A DNA stretch of 64,000 bases from Calliopum simillimum. Taxonomy: Eukaryota; Arthropoda; Insecta; Diptera; Lauxaniidae. Below are positions 22,276-33,488 of this stretch, one piece after another. The DNA lies in contig OX638369.1 in NCBI GenBank assembly GCA_951812925.1, forward strand, positions 61,332,228 through 61,396,227. Direction: 5' to 3'. Below the pieces are notes generated by a model. The model was not told where the DNA came from. It saw only the letters and a program-made list of their open reading frames with translations, and did no database searches. The translations under genes and the position numbers were made by a program. Position 1 is the stretch's first letter, and each line of letters begins with the position of its first letter.

Positions 22276-22721
22276 TAAATAGGTTTGGTTATGTTGCGAG
22301 GGCATCGTCGGCATATATGCAAGCCAACTTCCACTTAGACCATTCTGCTGGTCCATTGTGATCCCTCTTTAAATACGGTACATAGTTCTAAGATACATAC
22401 AATTAATTTAATTTAATTCAGTATATTTTATACAGCTATCAATCTTGTTGAAGCTTATTCACTGGTTGTTGGCTACTATTCGTGTTCTCTGTTTTTGGAC
22501 AAATCTAATAAGTTTTTTTGTTTGACTTAACCTCCATTTTCATTCTAAACACTTCATATAGACATAATTTTCCATATTTTTATTTAATAACAGAATTCTT
22601 TCCAAGTTCGTGCTTCTAAACCTTCGTGTGATTTACGGGTCCTCACGGGCCTCTAAATTAAGGGCTTTTGTGGTTAGGTACGGGCTCGCATGAAAATCGA
22701 TTTCAGAGCCCGAGCCCATCG
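22276..22721. other. Unassigned sequence
   Basis: No supported gene. Immediately before the second foldback there are scattered gggcccgagccc and cgggctcg phrases. Confidence 0.3.
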
Positions 22722-24024
22722 CTGCACTATGGTTTTTTTTTGGACTAAAAAGTGCACACAAAAATAATTCACTACAAGGACCCTTTTTTTTAAAAAAAAA
22801 TCAAATGCAAAATTAAAGGTTTTACATTGAGCTATCTGAAAAGATGCCCGCTTTTTCTAGCATTTGATCCACAAATAAGAGACAGAGGTCGAAATCTCAG
22901 AAATTTTGAAAAAAACGGTTTTTCTGTTTAAAAATGTTAGTCGCATTAAACGCAGGAGTGAAATATCAATTAATTTATGTGCATTCAATCAAATCAATTA
23001 AGATGAAATTAACTCAAAGTGAAAATGGGCTGTGCCACGCCCCAAAAACAAATTCGTTATATCTCCGAAACTATTGGACGCAGATAGATAAGATTCGGTA
23101 TATTTGTAACAGGCACAAAGAGAAATAATATCCACTAAAACAGTGGGTGGTGCCAAGCCCTTCAAATATAAAACTTATCATATCTCCGAAACTATTTGAG
23201 ATAAAGCAATGAATTTCGGTATATATATAAAAGGTAGTGAGTCAAATAATATTTGCTGAAATAAAGGGCGGTACCACACCCAACAATGAACATATCCTTA
23301 TTAATTGAAACTCTGTTCTACAGGAAACAAGTTCATTCATCTAGCATTACCTGTGGGCGTGGTGCCACATATTTTTTCAGCAGACATTATTTATCTTGAT
23401 GACTTTTGTATATAAACCGAATTTCATCCACATGGGTCAAATAGTTTCGAAGATATGGTGTGTTTTATATTTTTGGGGCGTGGCCGAGAAGTTTTAGTTT
23501 AGTAAAGTTTAACACAGAGTATAGAACAGCACAAGAATAAAATTAAACTATATTAAAACACAAATAAAGTCTTTAATTTGATAATTAATACAGGCACCGC
23601 CCACTTTTCTAATAAATATAATTTCTCTCTGTGCCTTTTACAAACATACCGAGTCGTATCTATCTGCGTCTAATAGTTTCGGAGATATCAGGAATTTGTT
23701 TTTTGGGCGTGGCACCGCCCATTTTTATAATGAATTAATTTTTTCTTGCTTGATTTCATTGAATGCATATAAATTTATTCATGTATCACTCCTGCTTTTA
23801 ATGCGACTAACATTTTTAAACAGAAAAACCGTTTTTTTTTAAATTTATGAGATTTCGACCTCAGTCCCTAATTTGTGCATAAAATGCTAGAAAAAGCGGG
23901 CATCTTGTCAGATAGCTCAATGTATAACCTTTAATTTTGCTTTTGATTTTTTTTTTAAAAAAAGGGTCCTTGTAGTGAATTATTTTTTTGTGCACTTTTT
24001 AGTCCAAAAAAAAAACATAGTGCG
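22722..24024. mobile_element. Second foldback element with GC-box arms
   Basis: The left arm (22722 to about 23330) and right arm (about 23340 to 24024) are inverted copies, for example gatgcccgctttttctagca (22844) against tgctagaaaaagcgggcatc (23886). The centre is about 23310-23340. The arms contain several ttatatctccgaaactattg ... gtgccacgcccc units in inverted order. About 100 bp around 23490-23595 have no partner in the left arm. No transposase ORF is present. Confidence 0.8.
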
Positions 24025-24099
24025 CTGGTAAGTAGAGCCCTACGGGTCATGATTAAAACTAGAACTAATGCCTATCTTTGCTCTCAACTAAAAAAAAAT

Positions 24100-25230
24100 A
24101 AAACTTATAAAATTAATAACCTTTTACATGCTACATAACTTAAAAATTTTTAAGGTACAGAATCCTGCCTTCAGGAAAATATTATTTGTTGAAAGGAAAA
24201 TTATACAAAATCATTTTATAGCTCATTTTGAAGACAAAATCAGTACTTTGAGAACAGATCTATACCCCAAAAACTAGTATGTAATTTTAATTACGTTTTT
24301 CTTTTTAATTACAACATAGGATTTCCAGAACAAATATTTCGCCACTTGAAATTTACAAAAAATCAATTGCTAGTCATGAAAATTTTCTTAAAAAATTTGT
24401 ATTTTTGTTCCAAAACAGCATCAAGTTTAATATTTGGACCAAAATCTCCTAAGGATATACTTTTAGCATAGTTATACTCTACAAAAGTTGATTTAATGAA
24501 ATCGCAGAAAGAAACCAATAGTCTCGAAGTTCAGGCAGTTAAAATGATTTGGCTTTTTTTAAATCATATTTTTCAAGCATTGATCGAAGACCGGCCGAAA
24601 TCTTATTTTTGACTTTTATTTTATGAATATGGGCGGGAAGCAAACAAAATCAAAAATTTGCACATTTCACATACTTATCTCTAGGGCATCCTGTGGGTTA
24701 GTATCGAATAAAAAAAAAGCTAGTAGTGGGGCCCGGTATATAATTACCCCCGGGCCCGGATTTTCTCTCCACGCCCCTGTTCATACATATAATCCGATAC
24801 AGTTTCTAAAAGTTATAATTTTTTTCTTTAAAACCTTATTTAAATTATGTCAATAACTTTATGTTTCTCCGAAATATCGTAGACTGAAATAATGAAAAAA
24901 CATGTTTTTTGCACTTTTTCAACTATTTAGGTTAGGATATCTCCGAGAAAAATAAAGGTATCAACATAATTTAAATTAGGTTTTAAAGAAAAAGATTAGA
25001 GCTTCAAGTAACTTTATCGGATTTTACGAATAAATGTTCCATATTCAAGCAATAAAGCTTCAAAATATAGCAAAAACGGTATTTTTTCCTGGTTTAGGCT
25101 AAGATATCTCAAAAACCGAATAAGATACAGCAATTTAAAGGCCGGGTTCGAATTAAGCATTACAAAACACATTAAATGTAACTATTTTTATATTTGTTTG
25201 TTCTGTTTTTTTTTCTTCATTTTTTTCATG
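24100..25230 (-). repeat. Family F single arm, diverged
   Basis: Parallels the right arm of the 8574-12200 foldback: tgcactttttcaactattta then ggatatctccgagaaaaa (24910-24960), a tttaagaaaaagattagagct-type block, ggctaagatatctcaaaaac, and ttcgaattaagcattacaaa (25148). No inverted partner is nearby. Confidence 0.5.
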
Positions 25231-25424
25231 CAAGTGCATACCATGAACACAAAAATGTGCATAACTAGCGAAGACGAGCAGCTAGGATTTTAATTATGGT
25301 GATATTTTGTTCGACCTTATGATTTTAAAATTTTTTATCTAAGTTTCTTCAGGCTCTATGTCAATTCCAAAAAAAAACTCTTTTTTGTTTTAATGAAATA
25401 AATTTGTTTTTGTTTAATTTTTTC

Positions 25425-25458
25425 AATATTTCGAACTCCTTCGGTGTTCGTCTTCAGG
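25425..25458 (-). ncRNA. Candidate hammerhead-like motif, minus PLE copy
   Basis: Read on the minus strand: CTGAAGA (25457-25451), then cgaac..gttcg as a possible stem, followed by GAAA. CUGANGA and GAAA are the two conserved core strands of hammerhead ribozymes, which Penelope-like elements are known to carry. The third strand with its cleavage site was not identified. Confidence 0.3.
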
Positions 25459-25516
25459 AAAGAATTTTACAATTGAGTAACAATTATACCCGCGTTTAGT
25501 GAGTGTCGTTTGTTAA

Positions 25517-26251
25517 CTAAATTGTTGTTTTGTTTTGTTTCGTGGGTGACGCATAATTTTTAACTTGTTGTTTTGTTATGTTTTTTATGCATTTTTCGGT
25601 GTCTGTTTTGTAGTTTAGCCTTATGTTTGATGGTGTGTTGATTATATGTAACATTTCTATTGTGTATCGTTTTTTGTAGTTTGTCTCTTGTTGCAATATT
25701 TTTGTTTCTTCTATGTTGGGAGAGTGTCCCATGGTAGCACAGTGCACCGCAAGTGCTGTTTTATTGTCCAATAATCCTTTTCTTGTCTTGTAGTCCGATT
25801 TGTGTGCAGCTAATCTTGTCCGTAGTTTTGATTTTGTTGTTCCAACATATATTTTACTACATATGTTGTATCCGTCTCCATTGCATCCTATCCTGTAAAT
25901 CAAATTTGATTTGTCTAAATTGTCTAGTTTTGATTTCGTGTTTGAGAATAGTTGTTTTAGTGTGTTATTGGTTTTTAAAGCGATGCTGATTTTATTTTTA
26001 TCGTAAATGTCGGAATGTACAATTCTATCAGAAAAGCCCGGAGCATGTGCCAATGACTTGTATATTTTTGCTGGTTTATCCAAGATTTCTTTGTCAAGCG
26101 TTTTAGTCGCGTTTTTTATAATGTCCATCGTAGTTTTATATGTAAAGCTGTTTTTTTGAAGTATTTCGCTGATTCTTTTTATGTTTTTTCCATGGTATTG
26201 TTTATCGCTTATTTTCAGAACTCTCCTAACTTTTCTGATAGAATTGTACAT
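25517..26251 (-). CDS. Penelope GIY-YIG endonuclease domain, minus copy
   Basis: 244 codons. The GIY-YIG nuclease fold is visible at about residues 118-200: IYRIGC (118-123), IYVGTT (134-139), R-x-R-LAAH (143-150) and a distal ETKILQQETNYKKR block. In Penelope-like elements this domain lies C-terminal to the RT and nicks the target for priming. The frame is open to the TAA, but the RT is absent. The first residues (MYNSIR) are a junction artefact: they derive from the antisense of the right-hand copy, and true element sequence begins at about RKVRRVLKIS. It is a truncated, presumably inactive copy. Confidence 0.75.
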   Translation of the reverse strand: MYNSIRKVRRVLKISDKQYHGKNIKRISEILQKNSFTYKTTMDIIKNATKTLDKEILDKPAKIYKSLAHAPGFSDRIVHSDIYDKNKISIALKTNNTLKQLFSNTKSKLDNLDKSNLIYRIGCNGDGYNICSKIYVGTTKSKLRTRLAAHKSDYKTRKGLLDNKTALAVHCATMGHSPNIEETKILQQETNYKKRYTIEMLHIINTPSNIRLNYKTDTEKCIKNITKQQVKNYASPTKQNKTTI

Positions 26252-26749
26252 TCCGACATTTACGATAAAAATAAAATCAGCATCGCTTTAAAAACCAATA
26301 ACGCACTAAAACAACTATTCTCAAACACGAAATCAAAACTAGACAATTTAGACAAATCAAATTTGATTTACAGGATAGGATGCAATGGAGACGGATCCAA
26401 CATATGTAGTAAAATATATGTTGGAACAACAAAATCAAAACTACGGACAAGATTAGCTGCACACAAATCAGACTACAAGACAAGAAAAGGATTATTGGAC
26501 AATAAAACAGCACTTGCGGCGCACTGTGCTACCATGGGACACTCTCCCAACATAGAAGAAACAAAAATATTGCAACAAGAGACAAACTACAAAAAACGAT
26601 ACACAATAGAAATGTTACATATAATCAACACACCATCAAACATAAGGCTAAACTACAAAACAGACACCGAAAAATGCATAAAAAACATAACAAAACAACA
26701 AGTTAAAAATTATGCGTCACCCACGAAACAAAACAAAACAACAATTTAG
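26228..26749 (+). CDS. Penelope GIY-YIG endonuclease domain, plus copy
   Basis: From FSDRIVHSDIYDKNK onward the translation is nearly identical to the minus-strand copy (only a few replacements, for example NGDGS for NGDGY and ALAAHC for ALAVHC) through to the same C-terminus SPTKQNKTTI. The same GIY-YIG motifs are intact. The open frame extends upstream to a Met at 26156, but that part is antisense of the left copy and is not native. The RT is absent. The near-identity of the two arms suggests a recent joint insertion or gene conversion. Confidence 0.75.
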   Translation, partial: NFSDRIVHSDIYDKNKISIALKTNNALKQLFSNTKSKLDNLDKSNLIYRIGCNGDGSNICSKIYVGTTKSKLRTRLAAHKSDYKTRKGLLDNKTALAAHCATMGHSPNIEETKILQQETNYKKRYTIEMLHIINTPSNIRLNYKTDTEKCIKNITKQQVKNYASPTKQNKTTI

Positions 26750-26807
26750 TTAACAAACGACACTCACTAAACGCGGGTATAATTGTTACTCAATTGTAAA
26801 ATTCTTT

Positions 26808-26842
26808 CCTGAAGACGAACACCGAAGGAGTTCGAAATATTG
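26808..26842 (+). ncRNA. Candidate hammerhead-like motif, plus PLE copy
   Basis: CTGAAGA at 26809-26815, cgaac/gttcg potential stem around an accgaagga loop, then GAAA at 26834-26837. Same reservations as for the mirror copy; the G before AAA may be shared with the stem. Confidence 0.3.
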
Positions 26843-27115
26843 AAAAAATTAAACAAAAACAAATTTATTTCATTAAAACAAAAAAGAGTTTTATTTGGAA
26901 TTGACCTAGAGCCTGAAGAAACTTAGATAAAAAATTTTAGGATTTTAATTTTAACATTTTTTTAATCTAGAAACAATATAAAAACTTTCTGCATTAGCCG
27001 ATTTTGGATCAATTTTAGCTCCACTTTACCGCTTTTCAAGCTCACCGTGGGAAATAAACTACGGAAAGTTGAAAAAATCAACTAATAAGTTGAATTTCTT
27101 AAGAGTTCGCTAGTT

Positions 27116-27758
27116 CTTTTCAAAGTTGATGTACCATACGGTATGATTTTCAATGTGCTAAAATCGAATTCAAGGTCAGAATTTAGCCATCACCCTCAGA
27201 TTTTGAGATATCCTTGCTTAAATTTGCAGGAAGCTCTGTTTTCAGGCTTATGGTGCAGTTCCAGCAAACGATGTAGTTCCATTTTTTCAATGAAATCGAA
27301 TAGCCACAATCTTCCTTATAAAACTATGCCTTCAAATTTTTCCGATTGGACTCTTACTTTCAGAGTTATCTTACTTTGAAGTAAAGGGTTATCATTTTTA
27401 CATGTTAAATGGATTTTACGCTATAAATATAATGTAGTGCTTTGTATGGGGGTTGAGATACGTTTACTTCAAACGGTGATATCTCGAGAAGCAAAAGTCC
27501 AATCGAAAAAATTGGAATGTATAGTTTTATAAGGAAGATTATGGCTATTCGATTCCATTGAAAATATGGAACTACATCGTTTCCTAGAACTGCACCATAA
27601 GCCTGAAAACAGAGCTTCCTGCAACTTTAAGCAAGGATATCTCAAAATCTGAGGGTGATGGCTAAATTCTGACCTCGAATTCGTTTTTAGCACATTGAAA
27701 ATCATACCGTATGGTACCTCAACTTTCTACTACAGGACTTTTTTTTTGTGGTCCTGTG
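27116..27758. mobile_element. Harbinger-like long-TIR MITE, copy in P gene 1 (left end lost)
   Basis: Long inverted arms (about 27120-27365 and 27480-27725), for example ttcaggcttatggtgcagtt (27241) against aactgcaccataagcctgaa (27588). The right terminus is complete, ending tttttgtggtcctgtg at 27758 next to TAA. The left copy lacks the last ~35 bp of the terminal sequence seen at 34610-34644, so the element and the P gene beyond it are truncated at about 27115. A family B relative. Confidence 0.75.
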
Positions 27759-28477
27759 TAATAGCTATGTATAAATTCCCAGTCATTGTTGATACCCTTC
27801 AACTTAACTACCAAGAGAGTATCTGAAATTTTAGGAGCTCGTTTTCCATGTCCTAAATCTTGCACGCCCTGCAGAGTATCAGTGCAATAATCTAAGTGCA
27901 AATTTTTTTTTAGTACCATTTCATCTATTAAAATAAAGCATCGCTTATCAAGATTATTTTCACTTAATTCTTCGTGCATTTTCTGTAACCTTTTGATTGT
28001 TTCTAAATGTATTCCGGCAACCATAATATTTGCTTTTTGTAACGGAGTCGTAGTAGGCGGCTCTGAAAAACCTTGTTCAACTACATGATCCACAGCCACG
28101 ACGTTTGCTTCCTGAGTTTGCTGCTCAGGAGGAGAAGCAGCGACGTTTTCGGCGGTATCCATAACTTCTACAGCCACGACGTTTGCTGCTCAGGAGGAGA
28201 AGCAACGACGTTTTTGGCTGTATCCATAACTTCTACAGCCACGACGTTTGCTTCCTGAGTTTGCTGCTCAGGAGAAGAAGCAACGTCGTTTTCGGCTGTA
28301 TCCATAACTTCTACAGCCACGACGTTTGCTGCTCTGGAGGAGAAGCAAAGTCGTTTTCGGCTGTCCTCAATGATGCTGCGGCAACGTTGCTTCGGTCAAT
28401 TTCAACCGAAACCTCCGCATCAATCATTAATGGAATTGCGTTAGGAACTAGGCGAGCTATATTGTTAGTACCTAATA
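27759..28477 (-). pseudogene. P-type transposase, repeat linker and first catalytic region, gene 1
   Basis: Minus-strand coding from the hAT insertion site leftwards. First comes a run of 26-residue repeats (consensus ANVVAVEVMDTAENVVASPPEQQ), partly frame-broken, and then QEANVVAVDHVVEQGF. Next is the RNase H-like start, RCFILIDEMVLKKNLHLDYC, where IDEM holds the first catalytic Asp of P/THAP9 transposases. The sequence then ends at NNDWEFIHSYY, where the MITE begins. The THAP exon of the same gene lies beyond the hAT insertion at 33488-33655. The downstream catalytic part is missing because of the truncation near 27115. Confidence 0.75.
28470..28477 (+). repeat. hAT target site duplication, left
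   Basis: acctaata; identical octamer at 33481-33488. Removing one copy with the element rejoins the P gene as seen uninterrupted near 35960. Confidence 0.85.
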
Positions 28478-29050
28478 CAGGGTTGCCAGAATATTTTAGC
28501 GCAAGGCGCACCAACTGCATTGAAATAGCGCAAAATTTTTGGAAAAATCGCCCAATTTTGTTTGTTTTAAAAGCAAGTTTTTGTTAATTTTTTTTTTTCT
28601 TTTTTTGAATAAGGGTTGTATTTGTTAAATAATTTGCATGCATCATATGTATTGCAAGCATACCAAATCCAAATGACCAAATGAAGAAACCAAAATGTTT
28701 GCATTCAAGGAAAATATGAGAAAGATTACATAAGTTTACAATAAATGTGTTTTATTGAAGATTAGTCGCTAGCTACAGCGAGCAACTAATTTTGTTTGAA
28801 AAATAAAAAGACAATTAATTTAAATATTTATTGTATATGCATATCCTTAACATATACAAGACTAGATATATGTATGTAGACAAAACGATTGCCATTTAAA
28901 CTTCTTATATGTATGTATTTTATGAGTAGTATTATTGTGCAGCCAGTGCCTATATAGAGAAAAAAAATAAATGTTGATAGTAGAAAGTGTTTTCATTAAA
29001 GTATATCTACCTTTTTGGAACAGATGTTACTTATTACATAAAACAAAGGT

Positions 29051-30745
29051 TTACAAGCTTAGTGATTGAATAATATCTTCCTCATCCTCAGAAGGCTTGC
29101 AATTTTCATAAATTGAAGAATTGTAACTCAGCATATCAGCATTTATGTCAAAGTTGTGACAGCACTTGCCTTCCTCTTCTAAAATAATTTTTATTAGGAT
29201 AATTGAAGAAAGCAACTCAGTGCCCATACGACTTCTTAGTTTGGTATTTGTTAAATTTACTCTGGAAAAAACCCGTTTAACCGTTGCATTACTTATTGGA
29301 AAACTTTGAACAGTTAATGCAAATACTGCTATTTCTTTCATTGCCAATTCGCCAAGAGAATTTTTAATTTTAATTACTTCCAACCAAAAGTATGTATCTC
29401 TTTTTTCCGATATATCCTCAGGAAAATTTGATTTAAAAGCTGGTGATAACATTGACCGCCATTGACGCTCTATAATTGGAAGGTCAGTTGGGTTAGCCAG
29501 TTCTAATGGCAGTTCAGAGAATGGCGGACGAGTTGCTTCAAGGCAGATTTTCGGCGATAGATTGCGTATTTTTTTTAATAACGCAGTGTTTGCTGCGAGT
29601 CTTTTTGCTACTTGCTTACATGCTGTAATAAGAAAATTGTGGCATCTTAGCTTTAAGTTCTGCAAAGCTTCTAACGAAATAACTTTATTTTTGAGGTATG
29701 TTTCTGCAAGATTTGTGAATTTATATCCAAAATCAACCTTATCAATTGAGAGATAGATGAAGTTGAAAGAAAAATCAACATCAGTTTTCACAAATATTGG
29801 TCGCAATATTCTTCCAAATAGACCCAATGCAAACGTTTCTAATTCTTCGAAAAGATAAAAATGGTCGAGATTATCACTTTGGAATTTTAGATTTATTTCT
29901 TCAAACTCTTCCAAAATTGGATGCATGTAAAATTTAAAAGGTTTGATGGATCTTCGTACATTTTATGCAATTCCCTTTCTAAATATCTATCTTGACTACA
30001 ATCACTAGAGCCGTGAAATTCATCGATAGAAGTAGCAGCTTTAGAATTATATTGAGCGGGAGCAGCTGCTAGCTGAAACTGCAACTTTAAACTTTCCCAT
30101 TGATCCAAGATTCGTTTAACAGATTTACTTCTCGCTAGCCACATCGTTTTTGATAGCTGTACTAATTGAAGTGGCTCTTCCCCATCATTAATCAGTTTAT
30201 AGAGTTCCAAATAATTTTGTTTTTTGACTGTAGACCTCTTGAACCAATTGTATGTTTCTCGCAGCATGTAATCCAAATTGGAAGGCAACTCAGCAGCAGC
30301 GTATGAACACGATAAATGAAGGGAATGACATACACATTTTATCAAGACCAAATTTGGGTTGTCTTTTTTCATAAGCATATACAGAGGAAAATAACAGCCA
30401 CAAAGATTGTTACCTCCATCAGTTGCAAGCGCAAAACAGTTTTTTAAGTTCACTTGAATTTGACTAAAAAAGTTTTTGAGGTGATTACAAAGCTCTACGG
30501 CATTTGTTCCCACTACTGAAATAAGACCTAAAAATTTCCTTATATGCATATGCATTGGCCTTATGCTTATCAGTTTGCATTAAATCATGCTTATGTGCTC
30601 TGAGCTCAACTTTACATATTTTGCAAAGAGCTTTGGACTTATTGCCAACTTTTTCTTCCAATCACATACTTAAAGTTGGATCTATTAGCCATTTTTGTTG
30701 AAACGCCTTATCGTATTTAGACCATTTACCCAAGCTTCAATTCTT
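29051..30745 (-). pseudogene. hAT transposase, frameshifted and internally deleted
   Basis: Reading leftwards from about 30745: an N-terminal BED-like finger, with ALCKICKVELRAHKHDLM and a later TDKH (C-x2-C ... H), preceded by a TGA in frame near 30678. The frame then changes at about 30555 directly to FLGLISVVGTNAVELC, so the catalytic region between finger and this block appears deleted. Next, FALATDGGNN contains a conserved Asp, then CVCHSLHLSCSYAA. A second frameshift lies at 29893-29926, followed by the C-terminal dimerisation block: FPISNATVKRVFSRVNLTNT and KLRSRMGTELL. The order is that of ZBED-type hAT transposases. Confidence 0.8.
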
Positions 30746-31127
30746 AACGTCACAGATGTACAATTTTTGTGATATTATGTAACTAAGAAAAAAAATTCAT
30801 TACATGTATTCATTATTCCGGGTAGATCCAGTTTATACCCTATTCTCCCTTGCCTGGTTAACCAGATGAATGCTGATTAAGCTCTAACCAGGATAGTTTT
30901 CCATATAAAAAGCTTTTCGATTTGTATTGAAAAGATTAGCTAGGTTTTAAATGATTAGATCATTTAACCCAAAAAATCGGCAGGTGGCATCTCCAAATTC
31001 AAAAAATCTCCGGCAAATTAGGAAATTTCCTTTTCTTTTGACAAATGCAAAATGTAAACAAATAAAACATTTTTAATAAAAAGCGCATTAAAGCTAAAAT
31101 CGAAAATGTGTTCGTCTCAATTTAAAA

Positions 31128-31875
31128 CTAGTAAGGGTGTTACCTTTGCCCTGGCCAAACATTAAATACCCTACACAGCAGTATTTTGAAAGTTTTGCTT
31201 ATATGGGAGGTGCCACGCCTTCTTGTCCAAATTCACCCAGTTTTTTCTCAGAGTTTGAATTTATAGTTCTTAGCATTTGAGTGAAATTTGGTTGGATTAT
31301 CTCAAAAAATGTTTTCTGAAGAGCGTTTTGAACCCTTTGCTTATGTGGGAGGTGCCACGCCCTCTTGTCCGAATTCACCCAGTTTTTTCTCAGAGTTTGA
31401 ATTTATAGTTCTTAGCATTTGAGTAAAATTTAGTTTGACTATCTCAAAAAACGCTTTCAGTATAGCGTTTTGAAGCTTTTGCTTATATGGGAGGTGCCAC
31501 ACCCTCTTGTCCTAATTCTCTTGGTTTTTGTTCAGAGCTTGCGCTTACAATTCGTAGTATTTTTGTGTATTTTGGTTGCATTATCGTGAAAAAAACTCAA
31601 AAAGTTGCATTTTGAATATATTTTTTGTATGGGCGGTAGGCGTGTCCGTTGACCGATTTCAGTCATTTTCAATCCCCCGAGCTAACTTTGACGCCGAAGG
31701 TTGTGCACCAAATTTCATTGAATTATCTTGCTTAGTTTTCCCAAAAGGTGTATTTCCACACTCGGCTCGGCAGATGACGCTGATCAAGAATATATATACT
31801 TTTCTATATCTGCCACGCCTCCTTCTCTGCGTTACAAACGGAAGGACAAAGTGAATATACCCTGGGTGTAGGGTA
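31128..31875 (-). mobile_element. DINE-1-like element, copy 2 (nested in hAT)
   Basis: Reverse-oriented: ctag at 31128-31131, hairpin ttgccctggccaaa, subterminal taccctacac, three ~145-bp core units with ATGGGAGGTGCCACGC blocks (about 31204, 31347, 31488), and the 5' end gtgtagggta at 31866-31875. Structure as in 8687-9607. Confidence 0.7.
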
Positions 31876-33480
31876 TAAAAAAAAAAATAAATAACGAAAT
31901 AAATACCTATTCTTGAAAAAAATGAAAATAGTGTCGTGATTTGGTAAACGCCAAAAAAGTGTCATTGAAATGATAGATGACTCATCCAGGTAAAAGGTGT
32001 GAACGTGGTTCTGAGATTATCATGATTTTCTGATTTTAGGCTGGTCAACCAGGCAAGTGAGAATATGGTATTACAGATAATTGCCTAATTTTTTTTATTT
32101 TTTCAAGTGTGGTAAGATTTATTCTCGGATCTAATTTTCCAGATGGAGTCATCAGAAGATCGGCATAAAGCTATCATATAAGATAAAAGAAAATAATCCT
32201 GGTCCTATGATAATAAAACTAAGCCTTAGCAAAATATTTTTTGAAAAAACCCACTCTTTCGAAAAATCATATCCGATTTTTCAAAAACCGTCTAATCTCG
32301 AAACCGCATGTGTACTTTTTGCCATAGTTTTAAACCAGTTGAAGCATCTTTTGTACGCGACATCAATTTTTAAAAAATAATTTTAGAGGTTCTCAACTTT
32401 GGCTTAACTTTACATTAGGACCCGAAACCCAATTAGGATGAAACCAAACATTTCTTATTAAGCTAATAATTGTAATCAAAAAGTTTGGCACGGGCTTAGT
32501 TTCGGAGATCCAGCCATCGAAAGATCGGCATACAGCTTTTATGAAAATCGATATAGATTCTGAACCCCTTGTTGGATTTAAATAATATTAGTGGCATATC
32601 AAATGTATTTTAAATCAGTGCACAAAAGGTCTGTGTAATGGATTTCCAGATATGGCGATTTTCGAAAATTTTTCACAGTTATTTTAAAAAGCACTAATTG
32701 TTTCAAAAAATATCTACCAAATTATGGGAGCCTTATCAATTTCCTTTCATTTAAAATGCCATTTGTACTTGAAAATGCTTCATTAGTACATTTTTAAAGA
32801 AAAAAAAAAAAAAAAAATGGACCATGTAACAATTTCCCTACTTTGCCAAAAAAAAAAATTGGGCTGAAAGCTAATGTTAATTTATTTCCCAATTGACAAT
32901 GACTATCGTTAACTAAACTTGGGTCATAGGCAAAACTCATATTTTGCATAATGATCAAAATACCTTATGAACTGAGGCGGTGCTGCTGACTCCAACGATG
33001 ATGGGATAGACTTCACTACTCGTTAAAACTACAAAAGTTTTTGTTAACACACTCTGAAAAATAATTAATAATTAAGTTATTTTAGGTTATTTTTTAACCT
33101 TATTAATTTTCCACGAGCACACTTGAACAATCACTTGCAGCCGATTTCAATTCAATTAAAAAAACCATTTGTGTGTATCTGTTGACGTGTTACCAGATAT
33201 AAAAACTATTGATATATTGAAATTAACTTTGTTAGGGTGTGTTCGTATGGGCGATAGTACTTAAGGTACAGGCACATATGACAAACATTTCATCATGTGT
33301 ACACAAGACGGATGCTTGGTATTGGATTTTTGAGGTGACATAAAATTATAATAAAATCACATAAAATCATTTGGTTGAAAATAGCCCAATTTGCGACTTA
33401 TAGCCCCAAAGAAAAATTTGGCGTAAATGAATGCTGAAAAAAGCCCAATCCGCGATAAGTAGCCCAATCTGGCAAGCCTG

Positions 33481-33488
33481 ACCTAATA
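33481..33488 (+). repeat. hAT target site duplication, right
   Basis: acctaata, partner of 28470-28477. Confidence 0.85.

Larger units (their letters stand above)
25327..26939. mobile_element. Head-to-head pair of Penelope-like element 3' ends
   Basis: A 1.6-kb inverted repeat. The left arm carries a Penelope C-terminal coding region on the minus strand and the right arm the same region on the plus strand. The two copies meet near 26230-26240, each lacking its RT domain. The outer parts, the 3' UTRs, are mirror images out to ttttttatctaagtttcttc (25331) and its complement at about 26917-26936. Inverted or partly inverted 5'-truncated copies are a known habit of Penelope-like elements. Confidence 0.8.
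28478..33480 (-). mobile_element. hAT transposon inserted in P gene 1
   Basis: The 5.0-kb element has terminal sequence cagggttgccaga on the left and, read in complement from the right, caggcttgccaga: CAG-type hAT ends. The 8-bp duplication acctaata is perfect. A decayed hAT transposase is encoded on the minus strand (29051-30745). A DINE-1-like element (31128-31875) is nested in its 5' part. The stretch 31876-33480 is otherwise noncoding, with an atcggcataaagct-type motif at 32160 and 32525. Confidence 0.85.

Noticed and set aside
25753..25989. 78-codon ORF and its partner at 26277-26513
   Set aside because: Antisense shadows of the two Penelope coding arms.
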